A stretch of 62,465 bases of DNA from an uncultured Nitratifractor sp. (GTDB lineage Bacteria; Campylobacterota; Campylobacteria; Campylobacterales; Sulfurovaceae), in the NCBI GenBank assembly GCA_913054475.1, contig CAJXJF010000002.1, positions 1 through 62,465 of the forward strand, read 5' to 3'. Positions 9,564 to 19,404 of the stretch are shown piece by piece (within the stretch, counting starts at the first letter, position 1; each line of letters begins with the position of its first letter). The position numbers and the translations under genes were made by a program. The notes under the pieces were generated by a model, which was not told where the DNA came from, made no database searches, and saw only the letters and a list, made by a program, of their open reading frames with translations.

Positions 9564-9863
9564 ACTCCAACTCCCATCAGGAGCCCCACCTGATAGCCGA
9601 AAGTGGCAAGTGGACTTCTGTCGGTCTCTCTTCCTGTATTCTGCGGCATTTTCACTTATTTTTTGTTTTCTGTTTCGGGATTTGGGATAGTGCAAATCCA
9701 CTTTTTTATAAGTTTGTACTGCTACAATCCACGAATCGGAAGTACCGCAATAGTGTGCGGGGGCTTGCAAGATTGGAAAAAGGGGCGAAAGCGGATTGGA
9801 TAGCAAAGGAAAGATGACGATATGGCTAATACAACACTAACAAAGAGAAGTTAGAATATCGCT

Positions 9864-10661
9864 ATGAATATAGAGAAATTGAAATATTTGACAGCGATTA
9901 TCGTTTTCGTATCCATAATCCACACCTCTTCTGCCGCGTCGGATATCGACAGGGAGATAGCTAGGATAAAGAGCGCTCCCCCCGCTTTGAGAGTGAAGCT
10001 GATGAACAGGCTCAAAAGAAAAATCTTCCGTATGAAGAGAGAAGAGAGAATAAGGGCCGTTAGAAAACTTCGCAGTAGGATAGCCGGCGGAAAAAAGGGA
10101 GAAAGAGGCATTCCCTCACATGCAAAACCCCGAAATTCTTTGCATAAAAGAGTGGAGAGTGTCGTTCCTCATACCGTTACGGGTATGGCACACGATATGG
10201 ACAAAGTTCCCCACCATCCAAAAAGCGTTGAGAGTCTGATAGAGCAAAACAGTCATGCTACAGATATTGCGAAGCATATCGATACTCCCGTGGATATACC
10301 CGACAAAACGGCGACAGGCGATGTGGTCGTCGCTCCGAATATCCCGAAGATGAAGCTCCCCGACAAGAGTGTGGATATTTCGGAAAAAACAGCTTCGCCC
10401 ACCCTCCCCGAGACGAAGGATATGGTCAAAGAGCTTCCGCAAAAGAGTCTTCCCACTGCGGATTTGCACAAAGTGGAGCAGGAGACTCTCCAAAAGGGTA
10501 TTCAGATTTCGCACAAAGTGGAGCAGGAGACTATACGACACGGTGTCGATATATCTTCGAGCATCACGGTGCAGTCACACAGTGAGACTCTCACCAACTC
10601 GCAGCCCCAAGCGGCCCCGGTCAGGGTCGATATGAGTTCTACAAGAGGTGGAAGAGATTGA
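9864..10661 (+). CDS. Secreted hypothetical protein with basic N-terminal helix and degenerate internal repeats
   Basis: Signal peptide MNIEKLKYLTAIIVFVSIIHTSSAA; HKVEQET repeat. Confidence 0.7.
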   Translation: MNIEKLKYLTAIIVFVSIIHTSSAASDIDREIARIKSAPPALRVKLMNRLKRKIFRMKREERIRAVRKLRSRIAGGKKGERGIPSHAKPRNSLHKRVESVVPHTVTGMAHDMDKVPHHPKSVESLIEQNSHATDIAKHIDTPVDIPDKTATGDVVVAPNIPKMKLPDKSVDISEKTASPTLPETKDMVKELPQKSLPTADLHKVEQETLQKGIQISHKVEQETIRHGVDISSSITVQSHSETLTNSQPQAAPVRVDMSSTRGGRD

Positions 10662-11479
10662 AGATAACAAGATTTATATTTCTACCACTCTTTTGTATAT
10701 CGCTGATTTATGCCCAAACGGCAAAATATATCGACAGTGACCTCGACGGTGTGGACGACCGTATCGATATCTGCCCCAATACTCCATTCAGTGACATAGT
10801 GGATGAGAGAGGATGTAGCGTAGAGTCTCTCGCAGAGAATGAAGATATGCAGAGTCCGAAAGAGAAGAGAGAAAAAAAACACTCCTCTTTGCACGGTCTG
10901 GATATTTCTCTGGGAGTCAGCCACTACGACGACAGAACATATGCCACCGTACAGGGAGTATATAGCTACGAAAATTTCTCCATATCTCTCTTCAGCGCCC
11001 TCGATAGCGCCATCAACGATACGAGAGTCTGGAGCTACTACAAAATAGACCTGAGCGACGAGCTCGACCTGAAGATGGGGGCAGGTCTGGTTTTTCCCGC
11101 CCTGCAGGGCAAAGGCGATATATCCGAAAGGATAGATGCCGGAGTGTCGATGAATCTCTCTTATATACATGAAAATCTCAATCCATATTTCGGAGCCGTA
11201 TATAGATTCAATGGTATAGACGACGACTACTACCTTTTGAAAGACAACTACACTATCTATGGAGGTCTGGGTATTTTCGCCACCGACAGACTCTACTTCA
11301 GTACGAGCTATGCATATTCAAGCGAAGAGTACGAGGGGAGCGGAAGAAAAGAGACGATGAGCGCCTATTTCTATTATATGGTGGATGAAAACTGGTACCT
11401 CAACTCATCGACTATGTACGGTGTAGAGGGACTCGATTACGACGGGGGATTTTCGATAGGTATCGGATACACTTTCTAA
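10658..11479 (+). CDS. Outer-membrane beta-barrel protein with N-terminal thrombospondin type 3-like calcium repeat
   Basis: Signal peptide; DSDLDGVDDRIDICPNTPFSDIVDERGC; alternating aromatic strands, C-terminal F. Confidence 0.75.
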   Translation: MKITRFIFLPLFCISLIYAQTAKYIDSDLDGVDDRIDICPNTPFSDIVDERGCSVESLAENEDMQSPKEKREKKHSSLHGLDISLGVSHYDDRTYATVQGVYSYENFSISLFSALDSAINDTRVWSYYKIDLSDELDLKMGAGLVFPALQGKGDISERIDAGVSMNLSYIHENLNPYFGAVYRFNGIDDDYYLLKDNYTIYGGLGIFATDRLYFSTSYAYSSEEYEGSGRKETMSAYFYYMVDENWYLNSSTMYGVEGLDYDGGFSIGIGYTF

Positions 11480-11491
11480 GGGTGCGCTGGA

Positions 11492-12133
11492 ATGAAGATT
11501 GTACTACTCGAAGATGACGAAGTACTCGGAGAGACCATAAAGGATATGCTGGAGGATGAGGGCTACGAAATTCTCTGGTGCCAAAGAGCGGATGAGGTGA
11601 TAGATGCCACCTTTTCAGAGAGATTCGACCTCTACATTTTCGATATCGGAGTACCGGATATGGAGGGGACCGAACTGCTCAGAGCGCTTAGAGAAGGCGA
11701 AGATAAAACTCCCGCCTTTTTCATCAGTGCCAGAGTGGACCTCGACTCGGTCAGAGATGGCTTCTCGAGCGGTGGCTTCGACTATATCAAAAAGCCGTTT
11801 TTCCCGGAAGAGCTCCTGCTCAGGATTAGAGCCAGATTCGACAAGAAGAGTTCCGGGCAAAAGAGTCTGCTATGCGGGGATTGTATCTATCATAGCGACT
11901 CCAGAATACTGGAGTGCCCGCAAAAGAGAGTGGTCTTGAGCGAGTTGCTCGGCTCTTTGCTCTACAAACTCATCTCCTCGGGTAACAGTGTCGTGGACAA
12001 ATCCGAGCTTATGGACTCTCTGAGCTCACACTCCGATGTAGCCCTGAGAGTGGCTATGAACAAGCTCAAAAAAGAGACAGGCCTTCCCATCAAAAGCGTA
12101 AGAGGCGTGGGGTATATACTTGAAAAGTGCTGA
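11492..12133 (+). CDS. OmpR-family response regulator
   Basis: LLEDDEVLGETI, FDIGVPDMEG, KKPFFPEELLLRI; C-terminal winged helix SVRGVGYIL. Confidence 0.9.
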   Translation: MKIVLLEDDEVLGETIKDMLEDEGYEILWCQRADEVIDATFSERFDLYIFDIGVPDMEGTELLRALREGEDKTPAFFISARVDLDSVRDGFSSGGFDYIKKPFFPEELLLRIRARFDKKSSGQKSLLCGDCIYHSDSRILECPQKRVVLSELLGSLLYKLISSGNSVVDKSELMDSLSSHSDVALRVAMNKLKKETGLPIKSVRGVGYILEKC

Positions 12134-13196
12134 AAAAGAGGCTCTGTTAAAGAGTTTCGCTCTCTATTTCCTATCTCTCTTCTCTCTCATAACGCTGCTT
12201 CTCTATTTCGAATACGACAAAGAGATGAGAAACATGCAAAAGGATATCTACGAGCATATGAGATTCTGCAGCTATGAGCTCGACTGTAGTGAATATAGCT
12301 ATGATTTCATAGAGAAGTCTCTTACGAAAACGGGAGGGCTCTTTAGAGAGAACGGTGATTTCTATGCCGATTTCGAAGTACCGGGCTCGGATAACTATCT
12401 TCTGCGCATCAGACTTGTCGAGAGGAACTATCGGGAGAGATACTTGGATATCGTCACTCCGCTGCTGATAAAATATATCATCTTGCTGATACTCGCCTCT
12501 GCCTTGGCTCTACTTTTCGCTCTATACTCTCTCAAACCTCTAAGAAGGGCTCTGAGATTGACCGAGGAGTTCGCCGCCGATATTCTCCACGACTTCAATA
12601 CTCCTCTCTCCGTAATCAGGCTCAACAGCTCCCTGCTGGCCGCGAAAATACAAGAGAGCAAAGAGCTGAAACGGATAGAGAAGGGGGTCGAGAGCATACT
12701 TCAGCTACAACAACACCTCAGAGAGGAGCTCGAGAGGAGAGAAAAGGAGCAGGAGCGTTTCGATCTCCTGAGCTTCCTGAGAGAGAGAACGGAACTGCTC
12801 TCTTCGTCATACCCTTCTATAGAGTTCAGCTATGCCGTGGAGCCTCTGACACTCATGTGTGAGAGAAGAGCCTTTCAGAGAGTGCTGGACAATATTCTCG
12901 AAAATGCCGCCAAATATAGTGGGGCTGGCGGTGTAGTCGAGATTTTTCTCGAAAGAGATGAAAAGAGACTCCATATCGTCAACAGAGGGAGGGAGATAGA
13001 AAATCCCGACAAAATATTCTCGAGATTCTATAGAGAGGCTTTCGATATGGTGGGTAGAGGTATGGGTATGAATATCGTGAGAAAACTCTCTTCGAGATTG
13101 AACATAGCAGTAAGTATCTCCAGTGATAAAAGCGGAAGGACGGAGGTACTTGTCGATATCTCCGAAATCGTGACGCAGAACAAAAGCTCCAGATAG
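12120..13196 (+). CDS. Sensor histidine kinase
   Basis: Two TMs; H-box FAADILHDFNTPLSV; N-box NILENAAKYS; GRGMGMNIV. Confidence 0.88.
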   Translation: MKSAEKEALLKSFALYFLSLFSLITLLLYFEYDKEMRNMQKDIYEHMRFCSYELDCSEYSYDFIEKSLTKTGGLFRENGDFYADFEVPGSDNYLLRIRLVERNYRERYLDIVTPLLIKYIILLILASALALLFALYSLKPLRRALRLTEEFAADILHDFNTPLSVIRLNSSLLAAKIQESKELKRIEKGVESILQLQQHLREELERREKEQERFDLLSFLRERTELLSSSYPSIEFSYAVEPLTLMCERRAFQRVLDNILENAAKYSGAGGVVEIFLERDEKRLHIVNRGREIENPDKIFSRFYREAFDMVGRGMGMNIVRKLSSRLNIAVSISSDKSGRTEVLVDISEIVTQNKSSR

Positions 13197-13209
13197 AGTT
13201 CGATATCGA

Positions 13210-14472
13210 CTACGATAAGGCTCTATCGAGATCTTTTATGAGATCTTCCGCATCTTCTAGGCCTACACTCAGACGGATCAATCCTTCTGGCACACCGGCA
13301 GCTTTCAACTCTTGTGCACTCAACTGCTGATGGGTGGTACTCGCGGGGTGGGTCACTATCGACTTGCTGTCGCCGATATTCACTACGAGACTGAATATCT
13401 CGAGACTATCCGCTATCTTCTGGGCCTCATCTCTGCTACGCACTTCGAAACTGAGCAGACCGCTGCACATCGTATCTTTGAAATATCTCTTGGCCATCTC
13501 ATGATTGGGATCGTCGGTAAGTCCCGGATAGTTGACCTTTTCTACTCGGGGGTGCGATGAGAGATATTCGGCTATGGCCAGTGCGGATTGGGAGTGCTGT
13601 ACCATTCTAAGGGGCAGAGTCTCCAGCCCCTGAATATAGAGCCACGAATTGAAAGGGCTGGGAGCGGCTCCAAGATCCCTGAGCAGGGAGAGTCTCGCTC
13701 TGGCCGTGAAGGGAGCCCAATCCAGCTCGGTATATATCAGACCGTGATAGCTGGCGTCGGGTTCGTTGAAATGGCGATATCTTTCGTTCCCCTCTATCTT
13801 GGCGGATAGAGAGGCACTCTCGACTATGATACCGCCGATGGCGAGTCCCTGGCCGGTAGTATATTTGCTGGCACTGTGTACTACCAGATCGACCCCATGG
13901 AGAATAGGTTTGCAGATAATCGCCGTAGCCACCGTATTGTCGGTACAGCTGATAATGGAATGTCTGTCGGCAATCTCCACGATTCTCTCTATATCTGCGA
14001 CATCTATGCTTGGATTGCTTATTGTCTCGAAGAGTATGAGCCTCGTATCGTCATCTATGATAGACTCCAACTCTTCAGGATTGTGAATATCGAAATAGCG
14101 GGCCTCGATACCGAAGCGTTTGAGCGTATGGCCTGTTAGGGTGGTTGTACCTCCATAGACCTGCTTCGCCACCGCTATATTCTCTCCTGCCTGCGCTACA
14201 TTGGCGATGGCATAGAAGATGGCGCTCATACCGCTTGCCGTCGCGATTGCCGCCACTCCCCCCTCGAGACTGGCAAATCTCTTTTCGAAAACATCCGTAG
14301 TGGGATTCATCAGCCTCGTATAGATATTTCCATTCTCTTCAAGTTCGAAGAGTCTGGCGGCATGTTCGGCATTTTCGAATTCGTAGGCGGTTGTCTGATA
14401 GATAGGCACGGCCATGGCACCATCGCTCTTTTTTTCGTAGCCTTCATGTATGACGATAGTTTGCTCTTTCAT
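13210..14472 (-). CDS. metY: O-acetylhomoserine sulfhydrylase / Cys-Met metabolism PLP enzyme
   Basis: PIYQTTAYEF, YTRLMNPTTDVFE, DNTVATAIICKPILHGVDLVVHSASKYTTGQG. Confidence 0.9.
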   Translation of the reverse strand: MKEQTIVIHEGYEKKSDGAMAVPIYQTTAYEFENAEHAARLFELEENGNIYTRLMNPTTDVFEKRFASLEGGVAAIATASGMSAIFYAIANVAQAGENIAVAKQVYGGTTTLTGHTLKRFGIEARYFDIHNPEELESIIDDDTRLILFETISNPSIDVADIERIVEIADRHSIISCTDNTVATAIICKPILHGVDLVVHSASKYTTGQGLAIGGIIVESASLSAKIEGNERYRHFNEPDASYHGLIYTELDWAPFTARARLSLLRDLGAAPSPFNSWLYIQGLETLPLRMVQHSQSALAIAEYLSSHPRVEKVNYPGLTDDPNHEMAKRYFKDTMCSGLLSFEVRSRDEAQKIADSLEIFSLVVNIGDSKSIVTHPASTTHQQLSAQELKAAGVPEGLIRLSVGLEDAEDLIKDLDRALS

Positions 14473-14494
14473 CTTTTCTCCTTACTTTGATAGA

Positions 14495-14866
14495 CTAATT
14501 CATATCGAGGATATGCGACGAAATGACGAAAAGCCAAGTAATTAGGGCGAAAAGAAAAGCCAGAAGTACGGCGAACGCACCTATATCCTTGGCCTGTCTC
14601 GCCAATTCGTGATGCTCCTTCGTGACAAGATCGACCACTCTCTCTATGGCACTGTTTAGAGCCTCCGCAATAAGTACTGGAAGCATGGAGAGTATCAATA
14701 CCGCTCTCTCCCAGTATCCTATATCTACAGCCATTAGTAGCATGGAAAGCAGTATTATCACCGTAACTTGTATCCGAAAGGAGAATTCACTTCTGAGGAC
14801 ATCTCTCATCCCTTGCAATGAGTATCCGATATTTCGCAAAATACCAAAGCGAGGTTTGTTCAGCAT
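14495..14866 (-). CDS. dgkA: Diacylglycerol kinase
   Basis: GYSLQGMRDVLRSEFSFRIQ, AEALNSAIERVVDLV. Confidence 0.9.
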   Translation of the reverse strand: MLNKPRFGILRNIGYSLQGMRDVLRSEFSFRIQVTVIILLSMLLMAVDIGYWERAVLILSMLPVLIAEALNSAIERVVDLVTKEHHELARQAKDIGAFAVLLAFLFALITWLFVISSHILDMN

Positions 14867-14867
14867 C

Positions 14868-15341
14868 CTATCTCCTCGTCTTGAGAACGATATCTTGTAT
14901 CTTATCGTCGAATTTCAACTCGATATAGGCATCCATGATATCTATTATGCAATCCCAAATATCATCGAGACCAGCCGATACGGAAAGCACCGCCGCCCTT
15001 ATCTCCTCGGAATGTGCGCGATAGAGTTCATCAGAAAGTCTCTTGAAAAAATAGTAGTCCCCATCGGCTTCCGTCTGCGGACATATGAGAGCATATAGCC
15101 CCCCTTTGGCTTCGATAGACACCAAAATATCACTCCGTCTCTTCTCTTTTTTTAGAAACTCCCCAAAATCGGCAAACTTGGATTCGCACACTATTATCGA
15201 GTAGTTATCTATCCTCTCCCTCCGCAACAATTTGTCGAAAAGCTTTACGAACATGCCGATAGCCTCATACATTTCGACAGCCAAGACAATCATCTCTTCA
15301 CTCTTTTGCAGTTTGATTTCGTTTCTATCTTCGTACATCAC
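14868..15341 (-). CDS. Hypothetical protein resembling a degenerate GGDEF domain
   Basis: KKEKRRSDILVSIEAKGGLYALICPQTEADGDYYFFKRLSDEL...VLSVSAGL follows the GGDEF pattern without the signature. Confidence 0.5.
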   Translation of the reverse strand: MMYEDRNEIKLQKSEEMIVLAVEMYEAIGMFVKLFDKLLRRERIDNYSIIVCESKFADFGEFLKKEKRRSDILVSIEAKGGLYALICPQTEADGDYYFFKRLSDELYRAHSEEIRAAVLSVSAGLDDIWDCIIDIMDAYIELKFDDKIQDIVLKTRR

Positions 15342-15664
15342 ACTCCCCCACTATCCAAAATATCTTCGAGTATAACACATTTCTGCAGATAGTCCAAAAT
15401 ATCAAGACTCTCTACTCTTGTAAGCCCGGAAAGCCACACAGAATATAATGCAAGAACTTAGAAAGAGCAGAGACATGGAGGATATAAAATAGAAACAAGA
15501 TTGAAATGCAAAAGCTACAAAGAGGTAGCCGATACAACTTTTGAACGACTGTAAAAGCCGACACGCTTTTGGCAAGGCCTTTGAGGTGGAGAGTTTTTGA
15601 CGGCTTAGGCTCTCACACATTTCCGGCAAAGCGGATTAAAAGTGAGATTGTAAAAAGAAGATAA

Positions 15665-15689
15665 GTGTCGCCGCCGAATAGAGCGACAC
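15665..15689 (-). terminator. Rho-independent terminator downstream of the CheY-like gene
   Basis: Minus strand: GTGTCGC-11 nt-GCGACAC followed by TTATCTTCTTTTT. Confidence 0.65.
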
Positions 15690-15703
15690 AGCACGAAGCC
15701 CTT

Positions 15704-16075
15704 CTATGATGTCCATTTTCTGATTCTATCTATTAGTTCATCTTCATTGATGGGTTTGATGATAAAATCCTGCGCCCCGAGACTCAGTACGGTACTTTTT
15801 TGAGTATCGTCCGTAGAGAGAACGATAACGGGTATCTTCCTGTTTTCCTCATCGGCTCTGAATATCTTGAGAAACTCCTTGCCGTCGAGAACAGGCATCA
15901 GTATATCCAGTAGTATGAGGTTGATATCCCCCCTCGCTTTCATTATCGAAAGAGCCTCGGAACCGTTTTCGGCCTCCACAATTTCACCGAACATATCCGG
16001 ATGCCTTTTGAGCATAGCTTGGATCAGTTTTCTATTGATAAAATCATCATCGACAACCAAAACATTCAAATTCAT
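15704..16075 (-). CDS. CheY-like single-domain response regulator
   Basis: VLVVDDDFINRKLIQAML, LILLDILMPVLDG, IVLSTDD, FIIKPINEDEL. Confidence 0.88.
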   Translation of the reverse strand: MNLNVLVVDDDFINRKLIQAMLKRHPDMFGEIVEAENGSEALSIMKARGDINLILLDILMPVLDGKEFLKIFRADEENRKIPVIVLSTDDTQKSTVLSLGAQDFIIKPINEDELIDRIRKWTS

Positions 16076-19000
16076 TTTTCACCCCTGATTTTCTTAATTG
16101 TTTCCTCTATCAACTCTTTGGAGATTCTACCCTCCATCACCATATATCGTAAGCCAGCGATATCATCGGGCTTTTCCGGCTTTTTGGTCAAAAGCAGAGT
16201 CGCCCCCTTATTTTTCACATAGTTTTTCAATATACCGTTGATCATATTTTCGTCACTCAATACGATATCGTAACCGCCACCGAGAAGCTTTCTGTTCATA
16301 TCCTTGACACTTTCGACGGTATCGTAGTCGAGTCCGAGTTTATCCAAACTCTTGGCTATGAATTTACTGCTAAATGCCATCTCTTTGGCCAATAGAATCT
16401 TTCCTCCTTCGTCCTTGGGAGATTTCGATATATCATCTTGCACAACTTTTTCTGTGCTAATGTTATTTTCAACTTTGGCTTCTCCCTGCTCCGATACGCT
16501 TTTTGCAGAATCACTCTCTATCTCTGCCGGCTCTTCTCTCTCCTGAGTGACACTCTCGTTTCCGACGCCATCACTCTCCTTCGCAGTGGGCTCCGAGAGA
16601 GAAATATCCTCACCGTTTATCTCCAAGTGAGCTTTGTCTCTCATGAACTTATTCAAGATATATATCAATTCGGACATATTTATAGGTTTGGATATATATT
16701 CGTCCAGACCCTCGTCGAGGAATCTCTCCCTATCGCCTTTGAGCGCGTTCGCCGTCAGAGCCACAATCGGAATATGCTCGATTTTCTCATCCTCCTCATA
16801 CTCCAAAATCTCGTGTGTCGCCTCCACCCCGTTCATTACAGGCATCTGTATATCCATGAAGATAAGGTCGTATTTGGATTTTTTTCTCTTCTCGAACGCT
16901 TCCAAGCCATTATTGGCTATATCCACATCAAGTCCCATACCTTCAAGAATATTCTTAATAAGCTTCTGGTTAATGATATTATCTTCCACAACCAAGACGG
17001 TGCCTAAAAACTTTGTCGGTAAAGAGGGAGCTTTTGAAACTCTCTTCTCTATGTTCTCTTTCTCTTTGGAGTACTCTTTGAGCGTATCAATCAGCTTCGT
17101 GTATGTTATAGGCTTGTAGAGGATACTCTTTTTGGGAAAGCCCATACTCTCCATCTCTGTCCGTCTTGCTGGATTTACGAGTATCACCAATCTGTCGGAG
17201 GGGAAGCTTTTCATCTCATCACACATCTCCTCCGGCAACTTGTCGTAATCGAACAAAATCATACCACACTGCTCATTGACATCCAAGTGTTTGTAGGAAG
17301 CAAGTGAATCGAACTCATCCACCTTTGCGCCAAGATAATTGAAATATCTATCGAAATATTTGCTAAGAGTACTTTCGGAACCCTTGGAAAATCTACATAT
17401 CTCGACGGTATTGAAAATTCCCCTATAGACATCCTCTTCACCATCGAATCTCTCAAGTGGCACGACGAATATAAAAGTCGAGCCCTTATCTTTGACACTC
17501 TCTACTCTCAGTTCACCTCCCATAAGTTCGGCATACTCCTTGGTAAGCGTAAGTCCCAAACCCGTACCTCCATACTTACGCATTATTCCGGCGTCGCCTT
17601 GAGCAAAAGGTTGAAAGACCTTTTTGAGCTGATGCTCAGACATCCCGATACCCGTATCCTTGACTTTGAAAGAGACCATAATCTTGTTATCCGAGGCTTC
17701 GGAGAGCTTCTCTATCTCCACATCGATCTCTCCACCTTCCTCTGTAAATTTCACTGCATTATTGAGCAGATTGTTCAACATCTCTTTCAGCTTGGTAGGA
17801 TCACCTTTGAGCTTTTTCCCTATCTGTGGATCGATATAATAATTTAGCTCCAAATCTTTTTCGGCAGCTATGGTACCTATGGTTTCTATCACATTCTCGA
17901 ACTCTTTATGGACATCGAAGGTGACATATTCCACCTCGGCATTCTTGTTTTCAAGTTTTGAGAGATCCAGAATATTGTTGATTATGTGCAGAAGGTTCGA
18001 CGAGCTCTTTTCGATGATATTCGCATACTCTTTCTGCTCGTCGTTGAGTCGAGTATTTTTCAAAAGCTCGGTAAAGCCTATTATACCGTTCATCGGTGTT
18101 CGTATCTCATGCGACATATTGGCCAAGAAGAGAGATTTGGCCTCGTTGGCTTCGACGGCGGCAATCTTGTCGTTCTTGGCCATCTCTATGATCATTTCGA
18201 GGAACTTGTAGGCTTTTTGTATTCCTTCGGCCGTACCGAAATCGATGTTTTCCATCTCCTTGAACTTTTCGGCATACTCGGGCTCACTCTCTTCCATCTC
18301 CGCGGCAGTCCGTTTGAGTGTATGTTTCAACTCCAAAATATTATTCTCGATATCGTTAGCTGCTCTGTAACCCAAATATAGCAGAATCATGGAGATAAGA
18401 GTTATCACTCCAGCACCTATAGCCATTATATAGGAGAAGTTCAAACTTTTCTTGGCTTCTGAGAAACCAGCGGCGTAGCATACAATAGCCGCTTTCTCAT
18501 GGAGTGTGATGGCCTTTGTCAGATTTGTAAACCAATCGATGGAATCTATACCATACTCCACATCTTCCATATGTTGTACAATCTTGCGATACTCCTTTGT
18601 TATCGCTCTTTTTATATCTTTCATTTTGGCATTTGCAAATATGGCAGATATGGATGGTGATATTTTACTATCGGTAATTACTGCCGGAGAGAATGCAAAA
18701 GATTTGATAAACGATCTATCGAAAACCTCTGTCGCTTCATCATCGAAAATCTTTTTTCTTGCAATGAAATATGCACCTATATCTCTTGTTAGTCCGATAT
18801 TCTCCTGTGCTTCATATATCTCTTGTATAGCTGTCGAAATCTCGACTTCTTTCGGTGTGGAAGCAAATTTGCGCAACTCTTTTGCTGTGGGTAACAAAGA
18901 AGTTGTCGTCACCCTTTCAAAACCATCCAAAACGACTGTATTGAAATCGCTGTTTTCCCTATCATCTACATCTGCTCTAAGTTTCTTCAATGCCGATAGA

Positions 19001-19404
19001 GATTCTATAGCCAAAAGATACGCTTTTTTATCGGGAACGATACGCTCATCTCTTAGATAATCTCTATCGATATAGGCATATTGTACCTTCATTCGAAGTT
19101 CGCTTCTAAGCGCCGATATGGCACCATCGGTTTTCTTTCTCTGTTTGTCGAGTGCATCTTTGTATATTTGCGTTCCCATTGCCAAATATAGAGAGCTCAA
19201 CCCCCTCTCCTTACCTATCTCGACGAGTGCCTTGTTTATATATTTGGCATTGTTCAGCGAGATTTCGAATGAACGACTTCTGATATATCCCATATACGCT
19301 TCGTATAACAGATAAAATGCTGCCAAAAGCAGCAGAACCGAAGGTACAATCCCGGCCAATCTGAATTTGTTGACGATTTTCATTCGTAATCTCCTACTTT
19401 GCAT
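16072..19404 (-). CDS. NIT-domain hybrid sensor histidine kinase with canonical and degenerate receiver domains
   Basis: IGKERGLSSLYLA (NIT-like), NMSHEIRTPMNGIIGF, NNLLNNAVKFTEEGG, GGTGLGLTLTKEY, LVVEDNIINQKLI...FMDIQMPVMNGVEAT. Confidence 0.9.
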   Translation of the reverse strand: MQSRRLRMKIVNKFRLAGIVPSVLLLLAAFYLLYEAYMGYIRSRSFEISLNNAKYINKALVEIGKERGLSSLYLAMGTQIYKDALDKQRKKTDGAISALRSELRMKVQYAYIDRDYLRDERIVPDKKAYLLAIESLSALKKLRADVDDRENSDFNTVVLDGFERVTTTSLLPTAKELRKFASTPKEVEISTAIQEIYEAQENIGLTRDIGAYFIARKKIFDDEATEVFDRSFIKSFAFSPAVITDSKISPSISAIFANAKMKDIKRAITKEYRKIVQHMEDVEYGIDSIDWFTNLTKAITLHEKAAIVCYAAGFSEAKKSLNFSYIMAIGAGVITLISMILLYLGYRAANDIENNILELKHTLKRTAAEMEESEPEYAEKFKEMENIDFGTAEGIQKAYKFLEMIIEMAKNDKIAAVEANEAKSLFLANMSHEIRTPMNGIIGFTELLKNTRLNDEQKEYANIIEKSSSNLLHIINNILDLSKLENKNAEVEYVTFDVHKEFENVIETIGTIAAEKDLELNYYIDPQIGKKLKGDPTKLKEMLNNLLNNAVKFTEEGGEIDVEIEKLSEASDNKIMVSFKVKDTGIGMSEHQLKKVFQPFAQGDAGIMRKYGGTGLGLTLTKEYAELMGGELRVESVKDKGSTFIFVVPLERFDGEEDVYRGIFNTVEICRFSKGSESTLSKYFDRYFNYLGAKVDEFDSLASYKHLDVNEQCGMILFDYDKLPEEMCDEMKSFPSDRLVILVNPARRTEMESMGFPKKSILYKPITYTKLIDTLKEYSKEKENIEKRVSKAPSLPTKFLGTVLVVEDNIINQKLIKNILEGMGLDVDIANNGLEAFEKRKKSKYDLIFMDIQMPVMNGVEATHEILEYEEDEKIEHIPIVALTANALKGDRERFLDEGLDEYISKPINMSELIYILNKFMRDKAHLEINGEDISLSEPTAKESDGVGNESVTQEREEPAEIESDSAKSVSEQGEAKVENNISTEKVVQDDISKSPKDEGGKILLAKEMAFSSKFIAKSLDKLGLDYDTVESVKDMNRKLLGGGYDIVLSDENMINGILKNYVKNKGATLLLTKKPEKPDDIAGLRYMVMEGRISKELIEETIKKIRGEK

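Noticed and set aside
9483-9806. 107-aa minus-strand ORF as an intact gene
   Set aside because: Only its last ~26 codons resemble an IS1380 N-terminus and it then hits a stop; treated as relic plus upstream non-coding sequence.
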